Shown: positions 32,338 to 41,540, counted from the stretch's first letter. The stretch: 64,000 bases of DNA from Microbacterium oleivorans (GCF_013389665.1 NZ_CP058316.1:744001-808000), one strand, 5' to 3'. Translations and numbers: made by a program. Notes: generated by a model from the letters alone, not told the origin.

Positions 32338-33659
32338 TGGCCGGGCCTGCCCCGCGCCGGCGCCTCCCGCGCCTGCGTCGTCGCCGCGGCGGCGAGACGA
32401 CCGAGACCACCGCCGTGGCCGAAGCGAACCGCGTCCCACGGGCGGACCGCTTCGGGCTGGGCGACCTGGTCCTCGAGGCGACCGTCGACATCGGGTCACG
32501 CCCGGGACGCCTCGTCATGACCGTGATGGGGACCGTGCTCGGCATCGGCGCGCTCGTGGCGACCATCGGTTTCGCCCAGACGGCCGCCGGGCAGATCGCC
32601 CGGCAGTTCGACGCCGCCGCCGCCACCCACGTGAGCATCGGTCCAGCCGAAGCGCAGGCGCGCGGAGGCCAGAGTGTCGCGACGGCGGCCCTCCCCTGGG
32701 ACGCGCCGCGCCGCCTCGAGAACCTCGCCGGCGTCGAGTCCGCCGCCGTGCTCGCTCCCGTGACACTTCGCGAGAACACCATCACCGCGGTGCCCGTCAA
32801 CGACCCCTCCATCGCCGCGGCCGCACCACCCGCCCTGTTCGCCGCGTCCGGTGAGATCATCGACACGCTCGGAGGACGGATGGTCACCGGCCGCTCGTTC
32901 GACGACGGTCATGACGCCCGCGGCGATCGCGTCGCCATGCTCGGCTCTCGGGCCGCAGAACGTCTGTCGATCAACCGCGTCGACACGCAGCCGTCGGTCT
33001 TCATCGGCGGCGTGGCGTACGCGGTGGTCGGCATCTTCGACGACCTCGATCGGCGCGCCGAGGTCGTCGACGCCGTGCTCATCCCCACCGGCACGGCGAG
33101 ATCCGACTTCCAGCTCGCCTCACCCGGTGACGCCATCGCACGCATCGTCGTGGGCACAGGGCCGCAGCTGCGCGAGCAGGCGCCGCTCGCGCTCGCGCCC
33201 GACGCCGTCGACACCCTCGAGGTGAGCGCACCGCAGGGCCGATCCGATCTGGCGCGCGACGTGCAGGGTGACGTGAACATCGTCTTCGTCATCCTCGGGG
33301 TCATCGTGCTCCTCGCCGGCGGTCTCGGCATCGCGAACGTCACGACGCTGTCGGTGCTCGAGCGAACCGGTGAGATCGGGCTGCGACGGGCGTTGGGGTC
33401 GACGGGGCGCCAGATCGCCGGCCAGTTCGTCGTCGAGTCGATCATCATCGGCCTCCTCGGCGGCCTGATCGGATCGGCTCTGGGCGTCTTCGCGGTCATC
33501 GGCGTCTCGGCCGTGCAGCAGTGGGCACCCGTCCTCGATCCCCTCGTCGCCCTCGCCGGCATCGTCCTGGGTGCCGTGATCGGCCTCGGCGCCGGCGGCA
33601 TCCCGGCTCGACGCGCTGCGCGCATCGAACCCGTCGTGGCGCTTCGCGGCAGCGCCTGA
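32337..33659 (+). CDS. MacB/FtsX-type ABC permease
   Basis: A 440-residue permease. N-terminal cytoplasmic basic region, TM1 (about 55-85), a periplasmic MacB-type domain (about 85-290), then three C-terminal helices typical of FtsX (VFVILGVIVLLAGGLGIANV, FVVESIIIGLLGGLIGSALG, LVALAGIVLGAVIGLGAGGI). The motif ERTGEIGLRRALGSTGRQI between helices is the conserved FtsX loop. TGATG overlap with the ATPase. Substrate unknown; a lipopeptide or antibiotic is typical. Confidence 0.93.
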   Translation: MAGPAPRRRLPRLRRRRGGETTETTAVAEANRVPRADRFGLGDLVLEATVDIGSRPGRLVMTVMGTVLGIGALVATIGFAQTAAGQIARQFDAAAATHVSIGPAEAQARGGQSVATAALPWDAPRRLENLAGVESAAVLAPVTLRENTITAVPVNDPSIAAAAPPALFAASGEIIDTLGGRMVTGRSFDDGHDARGDRVAMLGSRAAERLSINRVDTQPSVFIGGVAYAVVGIFDDLDRRAEVVDAVLIPTGTARSDFQLASPGDAIARIVVGTGPQLREQAPLALAPDAVDTLEVSAPQGRSDLARDVQGDVNIVFVILGVIVLLAGGLGIANVTTLSVLERTGEIGLRRALGSTGRQIAGQFVVESIIIGLLGGLIGSALGVFAVIGVSAVQQWAPVLDPLVALAGIVLGAVIGLGAGGIPARRAARIEPVVALRGSA

Positions 33660-33799
33660 GCCCTCGACGGCGCCGGACGTCGTCGATGCTCCCGCCGCCG
33701 ACATAGCGCGCCGAGCGCGTCACCGCCAGTACCCGCCGCAACGGCGTCGGACGGGCTAAGGTGACAGCCGGTGGCGACGGCAGAGCACGAGGACGCGGG

Positions 33800-35440
33800 A
33801 TGAACGACGGTGTCTTGAGCGATGGCTCCCTCAGCGCCGGCCACACGCTGGCAGGACGGTACCGGGTCGTCGAGGCGATCGGGTCGGGCGGCATGGCACG
33901 CGTCTACCTCGCGGACGACGAGGCACTCGGCCGGCGCGTCGCGGTGAAGGTCCTCCGCTCCGACATCCCCGATGGAGCGACGGCGGACCGTGCCGCCGTC
34001 GAGACCCGGCTGCTCGCGTCGCTCAACCATCCGGGTCTGGTGACCCTGTTCGACGCGCACCTCGGGCACGAACCCCGATTCCTCGTCATGGAACACGTCG
34101 TCGGAACGACCCTGGCCGCGCGCATCGCCGACGGGCCGCTGGAGATCCGCGAGCTGTCGGCCCTGGGCTCGCAGCTCGCCGACGCACTGCACGTCGTCCA
34201 CGACGCCGGCATCGTGCACCGCGACGTCAAGCCCTCCAACATCCTCCTGGCTCGCTCGACCGCGCCCGGGGTGCCGCTTCGCGCCAAGCTCGCCGACTTC
34301 GGCATCGCGCATCTGCTCGACGGCGAACGCATGACATCGCCGAGCCTGCTCGTGGGCACTGCCGCGTACATCGCTCCCGAGCTCCTCCACGGAGCCGACC
34401 CGGCTCCCCCATCCGACATCTACGCGCTCGGCCTCGTACTGCTCGAAGCTGCGAGCGGAACCCGCGCTTTCGCCGGTGCCGAGGGGAATCGGGGTCAGCT
34501 GCTGGCGCGGCTCTCGCGAGACCCCGAGATGCCCGCGGAGCTCGACCACCGCTGGCGGGATCTCATGTGCGCCATGACGGCGCGGGAACCGGCTGATCGT
34601 CCCACGGCGCACGAGGTCATGGCACGGATCACGGCGGGGAACGGCGACGTGGTCGGTGAGGGCCCGGGCGCAGCCCTCGTCGAGCAGCAGCGCCGCGCCG
34701 CTCTGGCGGGGGTCGCCACGGCGGCCTGGCCCGTCACGGACCTCGTCGCCGCCCCGGCTCCGTCCGTGTCGGCGACGGCGCCCGTCTCGGCGTCGGCGGC
34801 CGTCAGCGCCGCGCCGGCCGACACCACGCCGACCGTCGTCGCGTCCACGGTGACCGCGACAGCGGCATCCGTGCCGGAGCGCGTGCAGACCGACCGGCGG
34901 CGACGGCGCGGACGACGCAGACTCGCGCTGGCCACCGGCGCGGTCTCGGCGGCCGGTATCGCGGGTCTCGTCGCCGCATCCGTGCTGCTGTGGCAGCCGG
35001 ACGCGACGCCGACGACGGAGCCTGCAGAGAGCCCCGCCGTGCAGACCCCGAACGTCACCCCGGCCACCGAGACGGTCGTGACCGACACCTCCGCCGATCT
35101 CGAGCAGCCGGCCGACGACTCGGCGGACGGCGACGTTCCGGCGACCGGGAGCACCGTGGCGCCTGCGGTCGACCAGACCGGCACCGGCGGGGCGGTCGAC
35201 GGCGGTCCCCCTCCCGAAAACGGCGTCGGGAACAGCCCGGGCTCGAACAACGGGAACGGGACCGACAACGGAAGCGGCAACGGCTCGAACAGCGGCAACG
35301 GACCCGGCTCCAACAGCGGCAACGGGCCCGGCTCCAACAGCGGCAACGGGCCCGGCTCCAACAGCGGCTCGGGCCCCGGCTCCAACAGCGGCAACGGTGG
35401 CGGGCGCTCATCCGGCAAGCCCGCTCCCGGCGATGGCTGA
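33800..35440 (+). CDS. Ser/Thr protein kinase, PknB-like, with Gly/Asn/Ser-rich extracellular tail
   Basis: A 546-residue receptor-like kinase. Kinase domain (about 20-285): glycine loop GSGGMARVY, Lys50 in VAVKVL, catalytic HRDVKPSN (D142), metal-binding DFG at 167-169 and activation segment to APE-like APELLHGA. A Ala/Thr-rich linker precedes one membrane helix (about 374-398). The outside part (400-546) is Thr/Glu/Pro-rich and ends in NGPGSNSG repeats; it has no PASTA domain, so its ligand is unclear. GAGGA precedes ATG 33800. It is not obviously in an operon with the exporter upstream. Confidence 0.92.
   Translation: MNDGVLSDGSLSAGHTLAGRYRVVEAIGSGGMARVYLADDEALGRRVAVKVLRSDIPDGATADRAAVETRLLASLNHPGLVTLFDAHLGHEPRFLVMEHVVGTTLAARIADGPLEIRELSALGSQLADALHVVHDAGIVHRDVKPSNILLARSTAPGVPLRAKLADFGIAHLLDGERMTSPSLLVGTAAYIAPELLHGADPAPPSDIYALGLVLLEAASGTRAFAGAEGNRGQLLARLSRDPEMPAELDHRWRDLMCAMTAREPADRPTAHEVMARITAGNGDVVGEGPGAALVEQQRRAALAGVATAAWPVTDLVAAPAPSVSATAPVSASAAVSAAPADTTPTVVASTVTATAASVPERVQTDRRRRRGRRRLALATGAVSAAGIAGLVAASVLLWQPDATPTTEPAESPAVQTPNVTPATETVVTDTSADLEQPADDSADGDVPATGSTVAPAVDQTGTGGAVDGGPPPENGVGNSPGSNNGNGTDNGSGNGSNSGNGPGSNSGNGPGSNSGNGPGSNSGSGPGSNSGNGGGRSSGKPAPGDG
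35284..35400 (+). repeat. 24-bp tandem repeat encoding an 8-residue Gly/Asn/Ser unit
   Basis: Four full 24-bp units (35284-35307, 35308-35331, 35332-35355, 35356-35379) and a partial fifth, each starting ctc(g/c)aacagcggc, encode SNSGNGPG-type repeats in the extracellular tail of the kinase. Unit 4 changes aac to tcg. Copy number should vary between strains. Confidence 0.9.
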
Positions 35441-35446
35441 GGCCGG

Positions 35447-36031
35447 CTAGACCTGCGCGGTCGTCGTCACCTCGGCCCCGGCATGGGCCAGCTCGGCGAG
35501 GGCCTGCTCGCTCGATGACGCGGCGACACCCGCGACGAGGTCGGTGAGGATGCGGACCCTTCGGCCGTGCGCGAGGGCGTCCAGCGCCGATGCACGCACG
35601 CAGTGATCGGTGGCGAGACCGACGACGTCGACGTCGACGACGCCGTGGGCGCTCAGCAGGTCCGCGACGGACTCGCCCTCATCGGTCGTCCCCTCGAAGA
35701 GCGAGTAGGCGGGGATCCCCTGCCCCTTCTTCACGTGGTGGGTGACAGCGGCGGTGTCGAGCTCGGGATCGTATTCGGCGCCCGCGGTGTCGGCGACGCA
35801 GTGCACCGGCCAGGTGTCGACGAAGTCCGGCTCGCCGTCGGCGAAATGCCCACCGTTGTCGTGGTCGGCATGGTGCCAGTCGCGCGAGGCGACGATGATC
35901 TCGTAGTCACCGCGGTGGCTCTGCAAGTGCCGCGTGATTGCCGCGGCGACCGCGTCGCCTCCGGTGACGGCGAGCGCGCCGCCCTCGGTGAAATCGTTCT
36001 GGACATCGACGATGAACAGTGCACGGGTCAT
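35447..36031 (-). CDS. pncA: nicotinamidase (isochorismatase-like hydrolase)
   Basis: A 194-residue hydrolase converting nicotinamide to nicotinate for NAD salvage. Catalytic triad: D9 in FIVDVQNDF, K101 in HHVKKGQG and C144 in ATDHCVRASAL. Metal-binding DWH at 51-53, with the next His at about 62. The family also cleaves related amides such as pyrazinamide. The start ATG 36031 is set by homology; the frame extends upstream into the MMPL gene in another frame. It is convergent with the kinase. Confidence 0.94.
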   Translation of the reverse strand: MTRALFIVDVQNDFTEGGALAVTGGDAVAAAITRHLQSHRGDYEIIVASRDWHHADHDNGGHFADGEPDFVDTWPVHCVADTAGAEYDPELDTAAVTHHVKKGQGIPAYSLFEGTTDEGESVADLLSAHGVVDVDVVGLATDHCVRASALDALAHGRRVRILTDLVAGVAASSSEQALAELAHAGAEVTTTAQV

Positions 36032-36050
36032 GCGTCGAGGGTACGCCCGG

Positions 36051-38282
36051 TCAATCCCGCAGGTCACGCCGCGACGGCAGCGCGGCCTCCGGGTCGGCGG
36101 ACCGCAGCCGTGCCTCCGCGCGCTCTCGGCGCCACAGCTTCGACGGCCACCAGATGGTCGCACCGATGTCGTGCGCGAGGGCCGGCACCAGGAGCGACCG
36201 AACCACGAACGTGTCGAGCAGCACACCGAACGCGACGATGAAGGCGATCTGGGCGAGGAAGAGGATGGGGATGACGCCCAGTGCCGCGAAGGTCGCCGCC
36301 AGGACGAGCCCGGCGGAGGTGATCACTCCCCCCGTCGCGACCAGCCCGCGGGCGATGCCGCGGCGCGTGCCGTGCTGCAGCGTCTCTTCGCGCACTCGCG
36401 ACATGAGGAAGATGTTGTAGTCGACCCCCAACGCCACCAGGAACACGAAGCCGTACAGCGGCACCGCCGGGTCGGCGCCCGGGAACTCGAACACGTGGTT
36501 GAACACCAGGGCGCTCACCCCGAGCGCCGTGCCGAACGAGAGGATCGTGCTGAGGATGAGCAGTACCGGTGCGAGCACCGAGCGCAGCAGCAGCATGAGG
36601 ATGACGAGGATCACCACGAGGATGACGGGAATGATCACGGTGCGGTCGCGGATCGACGTGTCGTTCGTGTCGACGTCGGTCGCGGTCGACCCTCCGACGA
36701 GAGCACCGGGCACGGTGTCGGCGAAGGTCTCGCGGAGGTCGCGGACGGTGTCCTCGGCGGCGAGGGAGTCGGCGGGGTCCGTCAGTGTCGCCGACAGGAG
36801 GACGTCGCCCTCGGAGACGGTGGGCACGCCTGCGGGGGTTCCCGGCGGGCCGGCCGCGCTGAACGCGGGCTCGCCGTCCTGAAGCGTCACCGAGATCTGT
36901 CCGGTGGGTGATTCGGCGGCGACGGCTGCCACCGACGAGACGCCGGGGCTGTCGTCGAGCACCTCGAGGGCATCGGCGAGCCTGTCCTCGGGGACGATGA
37001 TCGAGGCCGGGCTTCCGGAACCGGCCGGGAAGTGCTCGGCGAGGGCGACTTGACCGTCGCGGGCCTCCGAAGCGCCGAGCACGAGGTCGCTGGCGGGCAC
37101 GCCGTCGGCGTTGAGCTGGAGCACACCCGCGGCTCCCGCCAGCAGCACCACGGTGCTGACGATCCAGACCGTACGCGCTCGTCGCGCCACGAACCGAGCC
37201 TGGCGTGGCCACAGCCCTCGCACCGGTGCGGTGGGGTCGTCGGGCAGGTCCACAGCTCCGGTGCGCGGGACGAAGGGCCAGAAGGCCGCACGTCCGAAGA
37301 GCGCGAGCAGCGCAGGCAGGAAGGTCAGAGCCGACAGCATCGAGAACGCGATGCCGATCGAGGCGATGGGGCCGAGCGCCTTGTTGCTGGCGAGGTCGCT
37401 CAGCAGCAGGCACAACAGGCCCGCGATGACGGTGCCGCCTGAGGCGACGATGGGCTCAACCGCGCCCTTCCACGCCCGCAGTGTGGCGTCCCAACGTGAC
37501 AGGCCCGACCCGACGGCCTCTCGGTAGCGGGCGGTGTAGAGCAGCGCATAATCGGTCGCTGCGCCGATCACCAGGATGAACAGGATGCCCTGGACCTGTC
37601 CGTTCAGCACGACGATGTCGGCCTTGGCCAGCCACCAGACCGTGAGCAGCGCCACGCACAGCGCGAAGACGGAGGTCAGCAGCACGAGGATCGGCAGCAG
37701 CGGCGATCGGTAGACGACGACCAGGATGACGAAGACGGCGGCGAGCGCGACGATCAGGAGCAGTCCGTCGATGCCGAGGAAGCCGGCGACGAGGTCGGCG
37801 GTGAATCCGGCGGGGCCGGTGACCCAGGCGTCGACGCCCGCGGGCGCGTCGTCCTGCACGAGCGACCGGATCTCCTCGACGATCTCGCCGACTTCCCCCG
37901 AGGCGTCGATGGGCACGAAGATCTGCACCGCCAGTCCGTCTTCGGACGGGATCGGCGGCGACACCTCCCCGACGCCGTCGAGGTCGGCGACCGCGGCACC
38001 GAGGTCGGTGAGCGCGCTGAGCTGAGCGTCGTCGAGCGGAGCGTCGGAGGCCGCGACGACGACGGCCGGGATCTCCTCGGCGCCCACGAAGTCGGTGAGG
38101 CGCTCGCTCACCTGCGTCGCATCGGCACTGGCCGGCAGGAAGGAGGACTGGTCGTTGGTGGCGACCTCGTCGACCTTGCCGAAGTACGGTCCGCCGATCG
38201 ATCCGCCGACGACCCAGATCAGCACCAGGAGGGCGGGGATGCCGATGCGCAGCCAACGCGGCACAATTCGTTCGCTCTTCAC
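36051..38282 (-). CDS. MMPL-family RND-type transporter
   Basis: A 743-residue protein with the two-fold MMPL architecture: TM1 (about 11-30), an extracytoplasmic domain, TM2-6 (about 165-330), then TM7 (after VARRARTVWIVSTVVLLAGA), a second loop and TM8-12 (about 530-720). The family exports lipids or lipophilic drugs. The GTG 38282 start lacks a ribosome-binding site, and the inverted repeat tagct-N5-agcta lies directly upstream, so it may be leaderless and repressed by a TetR/MarR-type protein; no partner regulator is adjacent. Confidence 0.9.
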   Translation of the reverse strand: MKSERIVPRWLRIGIPALLVLIWVVGGSIGGPYFGKVDEVATNDQSSFLPASADATQVSERLTDFVGAEEIPAVVVAASDAPLDDAQLSALTDLGAAVADLDGVGEVSPPIPSEDGLAVQIFVPIDASGEVGEIVEEIRSLVQDDAPAGVDAWVTGPAGFTADLVAGFLGIDGLLLIVALAAVFVILVVVYRSPLLPILVLLTSVFALCVALLTVWWLAKADIVVLNGQVQGILFILVIGAATDYALLYTARYREAVGSGLSRWDATLRAWKGAVEPIVASGGTVIAGLLCLLLSDLASNKALGPIASIGIAFSMLSALTFLPALLALFGRAAFWPFVPRTGAVDLPDDPTAPVRGLWPRQARFVARRARTVWIVSTVVLLAGAAGVLQLNADGVPASDLVLGASEARDGQVALAEHFPAGSGSPASIIVPEDRLADALEVLDDSPGVSSVAAVAAESPTGQISVTLQDGEPAFSAAGPPGTPAGVPTVSEGDVLLSATLTDPADSLAAEDTVRDLRETFADTVPGALVGGSTATDVDTNDTSIRDRTVIIPVILVVILVILMLLLRSVLAPVLLILSTILSFGTALGVSALVFNHVFEFPGADPAVPLYGFVFLVALGVDYNIFLMSRVREETLQHGTRRGIARGLVATGGVITSAGLVLAATFAALGVIPILFLAQIAFIVAFGVLLDTFVVRSLLVPALAHDIGATIWWPSKLWRRERAEARLRSADPEAALPSRRDLRD

Positions 38283-38287
38283 TTAGG

Positions 38288-38302
38288 TAGCTTATCTAGC
38301 TA
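38288..38302 (-). promoter_or_regulatory. candidate operator upstream of the MMPL gene
   Basis: Inverted repeat tagct-tatct-agcta, 6 bases before the GTG of the MMPL gene, in an A/T-rich patch that also resembles a -10 region (tagata on the minus strand). Confidence 0.45.
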
Positions 38303-38340
38303 TTTGGATGCGCGCCACCCGTCGGCGCGCGCGCAGCCCT

Positions 38341-38742
38341 TCACCCGCGGGCGAAGATGAGCACCCACGAGAGCACCAACGACACCACCGCGAGTCCGAG
38401 GGATCCGAGCGAGAGCCACACCAGCAGCCGATACGTCGCGGGACGGCGCGTCAGCCGCATCCGTCCCCGCCACCCGTGCCGGTACCAGATCTCGGCACGG
38501 TCGACGCCCGCCAGCTCACGCGCGGTGTGCTCGTCGACCCGGGCGCTGTTCGCCTCGCCCTCACCGTCGAACCATCGCACCCAGGTGCCGTCGGCCTCGT
38601 GATCGACGAGCCCCTCGGTCGGCAGCCATGTGCCGTCGCCCGCCCACAGCGCGATCAGGGCCAGACCGAACGCCGCGGCGCCGGCGAAGCCCGCCCAGCT
38701 GAAGACCTCGAGGATCGCATCGAGGGTGGACGTCACGGGCAC
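38341..38742 (-). CDS. membrane protein of unknown function
   Basis: A 133-residue protein with helices at about 12-34 and 106-128 flanking a 70-residue cytosolic or extracytoplasmic part rich in Trp and charged residues (ADGTWVRWFDGEGEANSARV, IWYRHGWRGRMRLTRRP). GTG 38742 and GTG 38736 are alternative starts and neither has a good ribosome-binding site. Function not visible. Confidence 0.7.
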   Translation of the reverse strand: MPVTSTLDAILEVFSWAGFAGAAAFGLALIALWAGDGTWLPTEGLVDHEADGTWVRWFDGEGEANSARVDEHTARELAGVDRAEIWYRHGWRGRMRLTRRPATYRLLVWLSLGSLGLAVVSLVLSWVLIFARG

Positions 38743-38818
38743 CGCCGACGATCGGGTCGGGTCTCGTGCGCCATGACTTCAGTATGGTTCACCGCGAGCC
38801 GGTTCACAGCGGTCGAGA

Positions 38819-39421
38819 TCACTGCGGACGAAGGAGCACGGTCCACGAGGCGAGGGTGCGCTCGAGCTCGATCGAGGGCTCGAGCAGCCATTGGATCTGC
38901 AGACCGTCGGACGCCGCGACGAGCAGCGCCGCCAGCTGCTCCGCGGCCACGTCGTCGCGCACCGTGCCCGCGCGCTGCTCAGCGAGGATGCGGTCGGTGA
39001 GCTCGCGCCGGATCCTGTCGAAGCGTGCGGTGAAGAACCGCTTGCCGTAGTCGCTCCCCGCCTCGAGAGCCCCCGCGACGAGGATCGAGTACAGCTCGAC
39101 GAGCCCCGGTACCTCGACGTTGTCGACCGCGGCCCGCGTCATGACCCCCACGGCCGTCTCGGGCGGCACCGGGTGGCGCACGCCGCGCTGGGTCTCGGCG
39201 TGCTCGTAGACGGCCACGAGGAGCTGCTCGCGCGATGCGAAGTAGTGCAGCAGCGCGGCGTGCGAGACGCCGATGGCCTCGGCGATCCGACGCAGCGAGG
39301 TGCCCTGCAGACCGCGTTCCTGGAACACCTCGATCGCCCGGTCGAGGATCTCGCGGCGGCGCGCGACACCCTTGGCGTATGCGCCGGGGCGGCCCATGGC
39401 TGCGCGATCTTCGTTGCTCAC
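38819..39421 (-). CDS. TetR-family regulator
   Basis: A 200-residue protein. HTH (about 18-66): RRREILDRAIEVFQERGLQG, TSLRRIAEAIGVSHAALLHY, and YFASREQLL. The C-terminal domain resembles TetR_C_6 types (AVYEHAETQRGVRHPVPPET). It diverges from the IolE-like and Gfo/Idh-like genes with a 103-bp intergenic region, so it likely controls them. I saw only a weak repeat (taaca at 39432, tgtta at 39462) in that interval. Confidence 0.92.
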   Translation of the reverse strand: MSNEDRAAMGRPGAYAKGVARRREILDRAIEVFQERGLQGTSLRRIAEAIGVSHAALLHYFASREQLLVAVYEHAETQRGVRHPVPPETAVGVMTRAAVDNVEVPGLVELYSILVAGALEAGSDYGKRFFTARFDRIRRELTDRILAEQRAGTVRDDVAAEQLAALLVAASDGLQIQWLLEPSIELERTLASWTVLLRPQ

Positions 39422-39524
39422 TCGCCGACTGTAACAAAAACCTCCACCCGGATGTATTACGTGTTAGCGTGTCGTCGTGCCGCCCCCGGCACCCCGCACG
39501 ATGACGTACGAAAGAAGGTCGACT

Positions 39525-40349
39525 GTGACTCAGGTCCAGGCATCCGTCCAGCTCTATTCGCTTGCGAAGGAGTTCTCCGCCGACATGTCCGGCTCGCTGG
39601 CGAAGCTCGCCGAGATCGGATTCGCCCACGTCGAGGCGTTCGACTTCGTCTCGCGTCCCGCCGAGATCCGCGCGGCGCTCGACGCCGCCGGCCTCACCGC
39701 GCCGACCGGTCACGCTCCTCTGCTGACCGACGAGCTGTGGACGCCCGACGGCTCGATCCCCACCCCGGCCCCCGAGGTCGTCTACGAAGCGGCCGCGACC
39801 ATCGGCATCACCACGGTCATCGACCCGTTCGTCTCTCCCGACCGCTGGCTCACCGAGGACGGCGTCGCCGACATCGCCGAGCGCCTCAACGCCGCCGCCA
39901 AGACCGCCGCAGGCTTCGGGCTCAGCGTCGGCTACCACAACCACGCGCAGGAGTTCGTGGCATCGTTCGACGGCCAGAGCGCCTACGAGCGCTTCGTCTC
40001 GCTGCTCGATGAGCGCGTCACCCTCGAGCTCGACCTGTTCTGGGCTCTCACCGGCGGCCAGGACGTCCCCGCGCTGGTGAAGAGCCTGGGCGACCGGCTG
40101 ATCGCGGTGCACGTCAAGGACGGCGTCGTCCCGGCCACGAACCCCTGGGCCCCGGGAGCCGAGAAGCTCGGCTCCGAGAGCTTCGACCAGCGTCACGCCG
40201 GCACCGGCGACGTGCCGCTCGTCGAGTCGCTGCGGGCGGCCACCGCCCTGAAGTACGCCGTCGTCGAGTACGACAAGGCGCCCGGCGATGTCTTCGCCGA
40301 CGTCGCCGCCAGCCTTGCCTTCCTCCGCGAGAACGGCGTCGGCGCATGA
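39525..40349 (+). CDS. sugar phosphate isomerase/epimerase (IolE/xylose-isomerase-like TIM barrel)
   Basis: A 274-residue TIM-barrel enzyme. Metal-site motifs include E and H residues in HVEAFDF, GYHNHAQEF, LELDLFWAL and AVHVKDG. It belongs to the family that isomerises or epimerises ketoses and inosose. AAGAAGG 6 bases upstream selects GTG 39525 over ATG 39501. It overlaps the next gene by four bases (ATGA), so the two enzymes act together, probably in catabolism of a sugar or keto-sugar, under the divergent TetR regulator. Confidence 0.88.
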   Translation: MTQVQASVQLYSLAKEFSADMSGSLAKLAEIGFAHVEAFDFVSRPAEIRAALDAAGLTAPTGHAPLLTDELWTPDGSIPTPAPEVVYEAAATIGITTVIDPFVSPDRWLTEDGVADIAERLNAAAKTAAGFGLSVGYHNHAQEFVASFDGQSAYERFVSLLDERVTLELDLFWALTGGQDVPALVKSLGDRLIAVHVKDGVVPATNPWAPGAEKLGSESFDQRHAGTGDVPLVESLRAATALKYAVVEYDKAPGDVFADVAASLAFLRENGVGA

Positions 40350-41473
40350 CCGGCCCCGTCGGTGTCGGTTTCGTCGGCGTCGGTGTCATCAGCGACACCT
40401 ACCTCGAGAACCTGAACTCGTTCCCGGACGTGCGTGTCGTCATCCTCGGCGACCTCGATGTCGAGCGCGCGAAGGCTCAGGCCGAGAAGCACGGTGTCGC
40501 CGAGTGGGGCACCACCGACGACGTCCTCGCTCACCCCGACGTCGACGTGGTGGTCAACCTGACCATCCCCGCCGTCCATGTCGAGGTCTCTTCGCGCGCC
40601 GTCGCCGCCGGCAAGCACGTGTGGACCGAGAAGCCCCTCGGGCTCGACCGCGAGAGCACGGCCGAGTTGCTCCGCCAGGCCGAGGCCGCGGGACTGCGCA
40701 TCGGGTCGGCGCCCGACACGCTGCTCGGCCCGGGCTTCCAGACGGCCAAGCGCGCGATCCAGTCCGGGGTGATCGGCGAGCCGATGTTCGCGTCGACGAC
40801 GTTCCAGACCGTCGGCCCCGACCTCTGGCACCCGAGCCCGGCGTTCCTGTTCGCCCAGGGCGCGGGCCCGCTGCTCGACATGGGTCCGTACTACTTCAGC
40901 GGGCTCGTCAGCCTCTTCGGCCCCGTCGACCGCGTCGCTGCCGTCGGCCGCAAGAAGCTCGAGGAGCGCACCATCCAGGCCGGACCGAACGCCGGCACGG
41001 TGTTCCCGGTCGAGGTGCCGACGACCATCCAGGTGGTGACGGCGTTCGAGGCCGGCCAGCAGGCCGCGAGCCTGCTGAGCTTCGACTCCGCGCTGGAGCG
41101 TCACGGCATCTTCGAGGTGCACGGCACCGAGGGCTCGATCGTCATCCCCGACCCCAACCAGTTCGAGGGCCGCATCGCCTACGTGAAGGCGCGCACGTCG
41201 CTCTCGGACGGCAACTGGGGCGAGCAGGAGTGGATCGAGATCGAGCAGGAGGGAACGCTCACCGGTCGCGGACTGGGTCTGCTCGACATGGTCCGCGCGA
41301 TCGCCGAGGACCGGCCGCACGTCGCCACCGGCGAGCTCGGTTACCACGTGCTCGACATCATGCTCTCGGCGCAGGAGTCGGCCGCCTCCGGCGAGTTCGT
41401 GAAGGTCGCGAGCACCGTCGCCCCGGTCCCCGCCGTACCGGTCGACTTCGACCCTTTCACCGCCACGCTGTAG
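40346..41473 (+). CDS. Gfo/Idh/MocA-family NAD(P)-dependent oxidoreductase
   Basis: A 375-residue dehydrogenase. Rossmann fold at the start (GVGFVGVGVISDTYLENLNS), then VVNLTIPAVHVEVSSRAVAA and the catalytic-Lys motif WTEKPLGLD, with a C-terminal alpha/beta domain (about 130-345) containing the GPLLDMGPYY block. The family oxidises sugar or inositol hydroxyls. It overlaps the isomerase upstream and ends in a strong terminator. Confidence 0.94.
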   Translation: MTGPVGVGFVGVGVISDTYLENLNSFPDVRVVILGDLDVERAKAQAEKHGVAEWGTTDDVLAHPDVDVVVNLTIPAVHVEVSSRAVAAGKHVWTEKPLGLDRESTAELLRQAEAAGLRIGSAPDTLLGPGFQTAKRAIQSGVIGEPMFASTTFQTVGPDLWHPSPAFLFAQGAGPLLDMGPYYFSGLVSLFGPVDRVAAVGRKKLEERTIQAGPNAGTVFPVEVPTTIQVVTAFEAGQQAASLLSFDSALERHGIFEVHGTEGSIVIPDPNQFEGRIAYVKARTSLSDGNWGEQEWIEIEQEGTLTGRGLGLLDMVRAIAEDRPHVATGELGYHVLDIMLSAQESAASGEFVKVASTVAPVPAVPVDFDPFTATL

Positions 41474-41500
41474 CCCCGCGGCATCCCGCCCAGCGGGAAC

Positions 41501-41538
41501 GCGAAAGGCCCGGACTCTTCGGAGTCCGGGCCTTTCGC
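41501..41538 (+). terminator. strong UUCG-capped terminator
   Basis: Perfect 17-bp arms gcgaaaggcccggactc (41501-41517) and gagtccgggcctttcgc (41522-41538) closed by ttcg, the extra-stable UUCG tetraloop. It follows the Gfo/Idh gene by 27 bases. Confidence 0.92.
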
Positions 41539-41540
41539 CG

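Noticed and set aside
33761..33799. N-terminal extension of the Ser/Thr kinase
   Set aside because: The extra 13 residues are Gly/Arg-rich and the ribosome-binding site supports ATG 33800.
35284..35400. CRISPR-like array
   Set aside because: The units are directly adjacent 24-bp coding repeats without spacers, inside the kinase gene. No CRISPR array or cas gene was seen anywhere in the window.
36051..37413. Second long frame on the same strand as the MMPL gene
   Set aside because: Out-of-frame shadow with Arg/His/Gly bias inside a full-length transporter gene.
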